From positions 49,019-73,072 of the forward strand of contig VHZZ01002854.1 of assembly GCA_009801015.1 (NCBI GenBank): 24,054 nt of DNA, read 5' to 3'. Of this stretch, positions 8,806-15,443 are shown piece after piece. Made by a program: the position numbers and the translations under genes. Origin of the DNA: Silene noctiflora (lineage: Eukaryota; Streptophyta; Magnoliopsida; Caryophyllales; Caryophyllaceae). The notes under the pieces are model-generated. The model did no database searches. It was given only the letters and a program-made list of their open reading frames with translations, and was not told the DNA's origin. Positions within the stretch are counted from its first letter, which is position 1; the number at the start of each line of letters is the position of its first letter.

Positions 8806-9488
8806 TGTTAGAAATAGAGAGAATTGATTTTGAATGTGATGATTGTATTCATTCAATTGGTTACAATATATATAGGTTCTACAAATACAAGTGTTAGAAT
8901 ATGACTCGTCCGAGTCGTTTTCGATTTGGGTATGTGAGAGTGAGATTTAAAGATGGAGTAAAAATAAACCAGGAAACGAGAAACGCGAGTATTAACGGAT
9001 GCCATGCTGATTTACGAACGTCGTAATTCACTTGGAATTGTCTTGCTACTGTGCTACGTTAATTGTCTTTAGATTAGGATTTTAGTGGGTCCACACAATT
9101 TCCTAATTTAATGAGCTTTCTCGTTAGTTTTTTCCTAAGTTTGTTTAGATCGTCTTATTTCCTAATTAGTTTAGGTATATAGTTTTGGGTGGAATAATAC
9201 TATATAAAGACCCAACTATATTCTAGGTTAATTAAAGAGAGAAAGGTAGAAAACTTGGAGAGGCAAGCTTGAGAGCTCATCTTTTGTAATATGTAATTCT
9301 CTCCCTACATAGTGAACCACGTAAATATTTACGGGAAAAGAATTAGGAAAGATACAACATATTTACCTAAAGCTAAGGAAAAGAAATCATAACCATATAT
9401 CCTAAATAATTACATAAAAGATCTATGAAGTAATGAGTAAGGAACGTATATACGGGAAAATATAGCAAGTAAATATTAATGACTAACA
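8806..9488 (-). repeat. 3' LTR of element 2, interrupted by a nested LTR
   Basis: The LTR consists of 8806-8891 and 9341-9488. Together these align base for base with 12591-12822. The break after ATACAAG is filled by a different LTR. On the minus strand the LTR runs TGTTAGTCATT...TTTCTAACA. Confidence 0.9.
8892..9335 (+). mobile_element. nested solo LTR (copia type)
   Basis: A 444-bp insertion inside the left LTR of element 2. It starts TGTTAGAATATGACTCG, a common copia LTR start, and has a plus-strand TATATAAA box at 9201-9208. The downstream stretch (CTCTCCCTACATAGTGAACC) looks like the R/U5 part of a copia LTR. The flanks are ACAAG (8887-8891) and AAAAG (9336-9340), a possible 5-bp duplication with one change. 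The 3' end (TACGGG) lacks the usual CA, so the copy may be truncated. Confidence 0.65.
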
Positions 9489-10149
9489 CAGTAACAAGCC
9501 CCCGCAAAATGGACGTCCCCGATGACAGGCCAATCTTGGAGCATAGTTTAGTGAAGCGCATACGAGGTAAGGATTTGGTAAGAATGTCAGCCAATTGATC
9601 ATTAATAGCAATATGTTGAACTCTTAGCTTCTGAGATAAAATGCGCTCACAGACAAAATGAAAAGCAATAGCTACGTGCTTCATACGAGAATGAAAGACG
9701 AGATTCGCCGAGTAGTGCGTAACACTTAAATTATCATAGTAAAGGACATGAGTGGTAGAGGACGAGATGCCAATGTCTGAGAGAAGAGCATGAACCCACT
9801 CAAGATCAACGGTCGTATCCGCAATAGCACGGAACTCAGCTTCAGTGGTAGAACACGCCAAGGTGCATTGCTTGCGAGAAGACCAAGTGATAGGATTACG
9901 GCCGAGATAAATGATATAGCCAGAATTAGAAATGTAGTCCTCTTTGTCCCCGGCCCAATCCGCATCACAATAACCATGAAGAATGGGAGGAGAGTCACGA
10001 AAGAATTGAATACCAACATACAACGAACCATGAACATAACGAAGTAAGCGCTTGACAACAAGCCAATGCAAATCAGTAGGAGCAGACATGAATTGAGCCA
10101 ATTTGTTTACGGTAAAAGAGATGTCAGGACGAGTGAGAGCAAGATACTA
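9489..10149 (-). pseudogene. RNase H of element 2
   Basis: A TAG at 10147-10149 lies in the SL-x-YLALTRPDIS motif. The frame is then open: NKLAQFMSAPTDLHWL, HGYCDADWAGDKEDY, ITWSSRKQCTLACSTTEAEF, VLYYDNLSVTHYSAN and LADILTKSLPRMRF. This contains the D, E and D residues of RNase H. No stop comes after the usual SILRG end, and the frame runs through the PPT into the LTR (to 9373), so the normal terminator is lost. Confidence 0.87.
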
Positions 10150-10639
10150 AAGACTTCCATCCAACCACAACACGATATTCTGATGGATTAGAGAGAGTCG
10201 AGCCATGAGACCGAAGCAGTGGCGGATGAGAGGCAATAGGAGTAGGGAGGGGCTTAGATTCGTGCATCTTGAACCTTTCAAGTAAGTCCAGAATGTATTT
10301 AGATTGAGTTAGAAGAATACCTTCGGAGTTTGGCGTTACCACAGAACCTAAGAATTAGGAGAGAGGACCCAAATCTTTAAGTGAGAACCAAGCTGCAAGA
10401 GTAGCAATGAAGGAAGAAAGAGGACTTGTGGACGGCCCTGTAACTATAATATCATCAACGTAAACTAACAGAAAGATAGGGGCAGGAGAATTCGAGCAAA
10501 TAAATAAAGAGGGATATGCCGGAGAGACACAAAACCCATATGAGAGAAGAGCAGTTTTAAGTTCAGTATACCAAGCGCGAGGAGCTTGTTTCAGACCGTA
10601 GATGACTTTAGAAAGGAGACAGTGATGAGACAGACATGT
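10150..10639 (-). pseudogene. reverse transcriptase of element 2, N-terminal half deleted
   Basis: The RT begins abruptly with SKVIYGLKQAPRAWYTELKT (near 10600) and continues to the YVDD box (LLVYVDDIIVTG near 10450), then FSLKDLGPLS, a TAA at 10355-10357, and FLGSVVTPNSEGILLTQSKY. The fingers and the first catalytic Asp motif (the MD-x-NNAFLHG region seen in element 1) are missing, so this copy could not polymerise DNA. No ATG opens the region. Confidence 0.85.
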
Positions 10640-11395
10640 AGTGTTGGGTGATTTGCAAAACAGTTTGAGGTAGGGAGAGGAGTTGGAGAGTGATTGTGTA
10701 GGGAGTCAGATAATTAAGTATACGGTTGTGGTGAAGGCATGTGACCAGTATTCGAGAAGTAGTATTCGAGAAGTAGATGGGCATGAGAGAGGAGTGACAA
10801 CCCTGTTTCGACGATGTGACGACGACGATGCTCAGCATATCCGTTATGTTCAGGGGTGTGAGGAGGGGAGGTGAGGTGAGAGACTCCAACTAAGGACAAG
10901 GATGGTAAAAAATTTATGTATTCGACACCATTGTTAGAGAATAGCTGCTTAATTGGACGATCAAATTTTTTTCGAGAAGTGCTTTAAAACGAAGAAAAAC
11001 TGTGGAAGTGTCGGATTTATTTTTGATTGGGTAAAGCCAAATGTATTTAGTGAAATGGTCGACGAAAATAACATAGTATTTGTAATGATCGTAAGAGAAG
11101 ACAAGAGATGTCCAAACATCAGATAAATTAGTTCAAGAGGCGCAATAGTAAATAACGATGAATCGAAAAATGCTAGTTCATGACTTTTATTGATATCACA
11201 GGCATTACAATTCGAAAACGTAGAAATTGGAATATATAAGCTAAAATTATTTCGTAAGTAAGATAGAATAGACTTAGCCGGATGCCCTAATTTATGATGC
11301 CATGTGACGGAGGTGCCTAAGGTGCCGAGATTGACTTGAGGTGCGGGTGGATACCAGAGATAAATGCCATCTTCAAGATTGCCTTGAAGCAGCAC
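10640..11395 (-). pseudogene. integrase of element 2, C-terminus deleted
   Basis: The zinc domain is visible as WHHKLGHPAKSILSYLRNNF and CNACDINKSHELAF. A shift near 11125 leads to DVWTSLVFSYDHYKYYVIFV. The second catalytic Asp is replaced by Asn (SNNGVEYINF near 10920). The Glu region PEHNGYAEHRRRHIVETGL is present. After a TGA (LII-stop-LPT) the core ends at SPYLKLFCKSPNTTC, and the sequence jumps in the same frame into the RT palm. The domains normally found between them are absent. Confidence 0.83.
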
Positions 11396-11817
11396 CTGGT
11401 TCGTGTGGATGCCCTTTATAAGAAAAAAGGAAGAGGAAATTAAAATTTAATTAGTGCATTGTTATCACGAAAAAATTGAGAAACCGACAAGATTTTTCGA
11501 TAAATACGAGGAACATATAAAACGTGTGTAAATTTTAAGGAAAGAGAGGAAGTGTGACTTGTGAAGGAACCTATGTTTGATATGGGAAGAGATGTATCAT
11601 CGCCGATTATCACATCGTCTGAGCCGTCGTAGGGTGTGTGCAATGAGAGGGTGGCAAGATCATTGGTGATGTGGTGACTAGCACCACTGTCAACAATCCA
11701 TCGGCGAGAGGAGGTGGGGACGGTGGCAGCAGCAGTGTGAACTTGTTGTGGAGCAGAGGGACGAGTGCCATTGTGAGAGGGAAGAGGTAGTTTAGGTAGT
11801 TGAATATGCGGGAAATC
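11396..11817 (-). pseudogene. aspartic protease region of element 2
   Basis: WIVDSGASHHITNDLATLS (near 11645-11700) is the protease active site with the DSG triad. It is followed by FTHVLYVPRIYRKILSVSQF, the conserved segment that ends this domain. The stretch is mostly open to about 11440. Confidence 0.84.
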
Positions 11818-12465
11818 ACGTTTGAATTTCCGACATATGTTAAGGTAATGGCCTATGTGTTTGCAGTATTGACAGCGACCCTTAAAAGGGGTTTGAGTGT
11901 CAGGGGAAGGTGGGTTGGCAGACGTGGGAAGGAGAGGAGGTTGGATGGATTGGGAAGGTGAAAGAGTGTAGGAGCGATTGTAGGAGGGGCGATGTTGAGC
12001 AGCAAGGACAGTGACATGGAAGGATGGAGAGGCTAAGGAGTGGTGTTTTTGAGGGTGAGTTCATGGTTAATGAATTTTTAATGAAGTGAGTCAAAGTATA
12101 TGAGAGTCTCACGGTTGCGGACTGCTTCGATGACGGGTTTGTAGGTGTCATCAAGACCTCAAAGGACTTTGGCAAGGATGTCCTCGATGTCCATAGGTTT
12201 TCCTAAGGCTGCAAGTTTGTCAGTGAGTTTTGATTTGGGTCATGTAATCGGAGATAGAGAGGTTGACTTTTGTGACGGAGTTAAGAGTGTCCTTGACTTG
12301 CAGGATATGACCCCTAGAGGGGTTGACATAGGTATTGGTAGGGTGAGTCAGGCCTCACGAGAAGTCGTGATGTTGGTGAGTAGCGATGCTATGTTATTGG
12401 GCAGTGTGCCGGTGAGAGCTCCGAGGAGCAAGCGGTCTTGGCGTTGCCAAGTATATAAGGCAAGG
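11818..12465 (-). pseudogene. gag of element 2, N-terminus missing
   Basis: Recognisable gag begins with WQRQDRLLLGALTGTLP near 12450, with no ATG or N-terminal domain before it. A TGA follows SREA where a Trp is usual (near 12355). Other frames continue with NPSRGHILQVKDTLNSVTK and GLDDTYKPVIEAVRNRETL, a UBN2-type copia gag. The single zinc knuckle CQYCKHIGHYLNIC near 11840-11880 keeps all four CCHC ligands. Several shifts and stops are present. Confidence 0.82.
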
Positions 12466-12502
12466 TTTGGTGTTGAGACTTTGGTATTGTTATCAGTAAG
12501 AG

Positions 12503-12538
12503 TTTTTTTTTTTTTTGTGTGTGTGTGTGTGGGGGGGG
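12503..12538. repeat. compound microsatellite T14-(GT)7-G8
   Basis: On the plus strand 14 T, seven GT units and eight G lie in a row, between the primer site and the first recognisable gag codons of element 2. It sits where the gag start and leader should be. Confidence 0.85.
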
Positions 12539-12579
12539 AGGCAGAAAAACTGATTGTATTTGGAAGATGGATCGTACAA

Positions 12580-12590
12580 GCTCGATACCA
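12580..12590 (-). other. primer binding site of element 2
   Basis: On the minus strand TGGTATCGAGC follows the LTR. It is the initiator tRNA-Met site TGGTATCAGAGC with one base missing. Confidence 0.8.
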
Positions 12591-12822
12591 TGTTAGAAAT
12601 AGAGAGAATTGATTTTGAATGTGATGATTGTATTCATTTAATAGGTTACAATATATAGGTTCTACAAATACAAGAATTAGGAAAGATACAATATATTTAC
12701 CTAAAGCTAAGGGAAAGAAATCATAATCATATATCCTAAAGAATTACATAAAAGATCTATGATGTAACGAGCAAGGAACGTATATACGGGAAAATATATT
12801 GAGTAAATATTAATGACTAACG
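12591..12822 (-). repeat. 5' LTR of element 2
   Basis: A 232-bp uninterrupted LTR. Its inner edge (TGTTAGAAATAG on the plus strand) directly abuts the primer binding site. The outer edge reads CTAACG where CTAACA is expected from the other LTR, so its terminal TG has mutated to CG. Confidence 0.9.
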
Positions 12823-12827
12823 CTAAG

Positions 12828-13561
12828 CATATAGCTTGAAATTAAGTGGTTTGCTTTCTATTGGTTGATAGGAATGTTGTGGGACCATGCAAGCTACAAA
12901 ATATTGTTGCTCACCATTGTATGACTTTGTAGCTAGAAAGCTATGTATCTTGAAATATTGACATGGCAATGTAAGCTACAAAAGGGTGTAGCTTATCATT
13001 GAAGATGCTCTAAGACATGTAACACCAGTACACTGTGTGAGTTTGATTGGAGGTGATTAAATGCGAGTTTGAGAGAGGTATGGGCTAGGTTTTAAACTTC
13101 ATTTTTTGTGCCTAAAGACAAGGGGTTTTGGAGCATGTTAATAGTTTGATGGGAGGTGATTAAATGCGATTATAGTGAAGACGTAGCCAATTTGATAAAT
13201 CTCGTAAATATTATATCCTTATTATTTTTCTAATTCTTATATTTATATTGTGTGCGTGGTCATATCAAAAATCTCTGCATAAAAAAATAAATGTAATGAA
13301 TGGCGCCAAAATTGAGCTAATACTCTGCATAACAAGTAGCACACCTTGACTTTGTAGCAATCAGGGACAATCACACCACTTTCCATTTTAAAAATATCCC
13401 AACCCTTGTTATTAATCTTCCCCTTAATTTGTCAGTTGGGATAATTGCTCACAAAATGCCGATAGAGACTAAATTGGATAAATAAGTTATAGAGGTTAGA
13501 TAAGCACAAGGATATACTGGATCTAATTATTAAATTGGGTTGGTCAAGTCATCTCGGGTCT
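12828..13561. other. intergenic with a 27-bp direct repeat
   Basis: No gene seen. The sequence starting AGTTTGATTGGAGGTGATTA at 13040-13066 recurs with one mismatch at 13143-13169. The stretch 12840-13012 has several AAGCTACAAA/TTGTAGCT inverted motifs and resembles a decayed MITE, but I could not set ends. Confidence 0.4.
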
Positions 13562-13566
13562 AAAAC

Positions 13567-13646
13567 TGTCTAGAAACCGTTTCAACCAAAACTCCAAAAG
13601 CTTAGCCGTATGATTGGAGTCCCAAGATCAGTTTTATACTCTAACA
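13567..13646 (-). mobile_element. solo LTR of a TRIM element
   Basis: On the minus strand it runs from TGTTAGAGTATAAAAC to GGTTTCTAGACA. It aligns end to end with the 3' LTR of the TRIM at 14742-14813 (TGTTAGAATATAAAAC...GGTTTCTTGACA), but with an extra 8 bp from a TTTTGG duplication. It is flanked by an exact 5-bp duplication, AAAAC (13562-13566 and 13647-13651). Length is 80 bp. Recombination between the LTRs of a former full element is the usual origin. Confidence 0.8.
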
Positions 13647-14077
13647 AAAACTGTTTCGGGGTTGATCTTATCAGTCATTTCCTACTTGATCGGTTATTTT
13701 AGGTTAGGACTTAGGAGACTAGGGTTAGATAATTTTAACTTGGCCATTTATGGCTTAGGTATGAATCAAATACGGTGTATGTTTAATCTTATTACTGGTT
13801 GTATCGTATACTCCGTAGTATTTATTCCGTATAACTATAGTAGTTATAGTGATCTTGGTTTCAGGGTAGTTACTCTGTACTCCAGAGGTGTATTATTCAC
13901 TGATTAGTAGTAAATTAGCAAGTTATTCGAAGTGGATTAATATCAACAAATCTACAAACGGCCCATTGGAATTCATATTACCTAAAATTCAAATTGTCAT
14001 GTTGTTAACAGATGAGTCAACTCCTATATTAACTTAAAAGGAAAATGAGTTAGCGTCATTGGGTGTCGCCCAATCTC

Positions 14078-14188
14078 GGCGCCACCCCCTCACATGAATC
14101 CCTTATGGGGACCCCAATATTAATGAGTATATCACATGCAATAAGTGAGGGTCCTAATAATAAGGGGTGTATGTGAGAGGGTGACGCC
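14078..14188. repeat. imperfect inverted repeat, MITE-like
   Basis: The left arm GGCGCCACCCCCTCACAT pairs with the right arm ATGTGAGAGGGTGACGCC. The pairing continues inward (CCCTTAT with ATAAGGGG). Possible outer ends GTTAGCGTCATTGGG (14049) and GGGTGACGCCATTAC (14180) would enlarge it. No clear target duplication was found and no coding is present. Confidence 0.5.
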
Positions 14189-14535
14189 ATTACAGATTGT
14201 CTTATTGTTAACTTGAATATTAGTTTTCAATTTGTCTTTTATTCTCATTATTCGACTTATTTGTAACTTATGTTGATATTACAATCTAGTCGATACAATA
14301 ACTCTATTATCTTTTAATTCTAATACTCCATATGTCTAAAAGAATTATGTTTAGGACTAAGGAGGACCATTTTAGTCGCAAAGCTATAGAACAACAGACT
14401 CTAAGCCATGAGCATCGTGGAACAACAAAGACTAAATCACATGTAAGGCGGCGCATGAAGCTCATGGTCCCCAAGTAAAAAGACAAAGAAATCTTCAAAA
14501 ATTTATTATTACTAAATATATACCCTCACGATAAA

Positions 14536-14813
14536 TGTCAAGAAACCATCTCAACCAAAAACTAGCTTTTGGTTGAGATGGTTTCTTAACATGGTATCAG
14601 AGTCATGTGACCAAAAGGTCACGGGTTCGAATCCCACCCCCCTCCATTCTAAAGTGGATAATCAGAACAGGTCAGGGAATCCCGCCTGCACCCACACTTC
14701 AAGCCCAAAAAGAAAAAAATGGGCCTTCGTGTGAGGGGGAGTGTTAGAATATAAAACGAATCAAGGAACTTCAACCATCAGCTTAAGCTTTTGGTTGAGA
14801 TGGTTTCTTGACA
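14536..14813 (+). mobile_element. TRIM (miniature LTR retrotransposon)
   Basis: A 278-bp element flanked by an exact 5-bp duplication, ATAAA (14531-14535 and 14814-14818). The 5' LTR is 14536-14591 (56 bp) and the 3' LTR is 14742-14813 (72 bp). TGGTATCAGAGTC, the initiator tRNA-Met primer site, starts at 14592 directly after the 5' LTR. The PPT GTGAGGGGGAG (14731-14741) directly precedes the 3' LTR. The 150-bp interior has no coding capacity. TRIMs move using the enzymes of other elements. The LTRs agree only in their last ~30 bases; the first half of the 5' LTR is the reverse complement of its second half. The insertion lies about 490 bp upstream of the transporter ATG. Confidence 0.88.
14607..14635 (+). 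other. hairpin plus tRNA T-arm/B-box-like sequence in TRIM
   Basis: Just after the primer site is GTGACC-AAAA-GGTCAC (14607-14622), a perfect 6-bp stem. GGTTCGAATCC (14624-14634) follows, an exact match to the Pol III B-box/T-loop consensus. GGG-TTCGAAT-CCC could form a short T-arm. No A box is evident. Confidence 0.6.
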
Positions 14814-14824
14814 ATAAACGTGTG

Positions 14825-14948
14825 AACTAAGCCGGCTTCAGCTTAATGATTAAGAGAGAATGAGGTATAACGGACAACATCTTATACGTTTAAATCGCTT
14901 CATCTCCGATATTGTATTACCCTTGTGACTCATTTGACAAAAAAAAAA
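14825..14948 (+). repeat. tRNA-like block with poly-A tail, possible SINE
   Basis: CAGCTTAATGATTAAGAG (14839-14856) resembles an A box, and CGTTTAAATCGC (14887-14898) a degenerate B box. A 10-base A run (14939-14948) follows TCATTTGAC. This order fits a tRNA-derived SINE of about 120 bp. I found no target duplication, so the ends are uncertain. Confidence 0.42.
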
Positions 14949-15302
14949 TGCGTTTTATTATACACAGTAACAGTTGAGTACAATCCATGACAAGCAGGCC
15001 ACACATGCACAATTGAAGTAGAAAATGCTCATCATTTATTCTTACCGACTTACCCTAATTTATTTTTAATAATTGTATGAAATCGAAAGCCGGGTGTTAT
15101 AACTCGGTCGAAATTGATACGTCATTAAAATAGTTACGTACATCAAGTGGAACCCCATCACCTCAAGAAATTCCCTTTAAATACCCACACCTTCGTTTCC
15201 TTGTTACTAACTTCCTACCTTAAATCTCGATCTCTCTTTTCCCTTCTTTTTGCTCACTTGCACCATCCCTCAATTTTCTCTTAATTTTCTCAAAAATTTA
15301 AA
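14949..15302 (+). promoter_or_regulatory. proximal promoter and 5' leader of the HAK gene
   Basis: TTTAAATA at 15176-15183 is a plausible TATA box, about 120 bases before the ATG at 15303. It is followed by a strongly CT-rich stretch (15221-15295), typical of plant Y-patch/leader sequence. The transcription start is not determinable here. Low-K+ responsive elements could not be assigned by eye. Confidence 0.5.
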
Positions 15303-15443
15303 ATGACAAAAGACGAAAACACAAGCAATAATAATGAACAAGAAGAATATAGTGAGATTAAAGGGAAGACAAAACTACGTCGTCACGACTCTCTTGACAT
15401 TGAATCCACTAATGTTAAAGGCCACCATGGTCATGGCTTCAAG
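15303..15443 (+). CDS. HAK5: HAK5-like exon 1 (cytosolic N-terminus)
   Basis: Residues 1-47, polar and charged, with the conserved [10 protein letters not shown]. The ATG at 15303 follows AAATTTAAA and is the first in frame. The donor AAG|GTCTCT is weak but gives the correct phase 0 join to exon 2. Confidence 0.88.

Larger units (their letters stand above)
8806..12822 (-). mobile_element. Ty1/copia LTR retrotransposon, internally deleted (element 2)
   Basis: A minus-strand copia element. Its left LTR (8806-9488) is split by a nested insertion; its right LTR is 12591-12822. The flanking duplication is imperfect: TTAAG at 8801-8805 and CTAAG at 12823-12827. The LTRs, about 233 bp without the insertion, differ by about 13 substitutions and one 2-bp indel (about 5.6%), so it is older than element 1. 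Order is gag, protease, integrase, RT, RNase H. The gag N-terminus and the integrase C-terminus plus RT N-terminus are deleted, and many stops and shifts are present. It is non-autonomous. Confidence 0.92.

Noticed and set aside
12145..12612. 155-residue plus-strand open frame
   Set aside because: It is antisense to the gag of element 2 and runs through the poly-T/GT/G microsatellite; its Phe-Val-Cys-Gly run comes from that repeat.
13614..13907. 97-residue plus-strand open frame
   Set aside because: It starts inside the TRIM solo LTR on a non-ATG codon and resembles no family that I recognise.
14607..14640. A tRNA gene after the TRIM primer site
   Set aside because: Only a B-box/T-arm-like segment is present; there is no A box, anticodon arm or acceptor stem.
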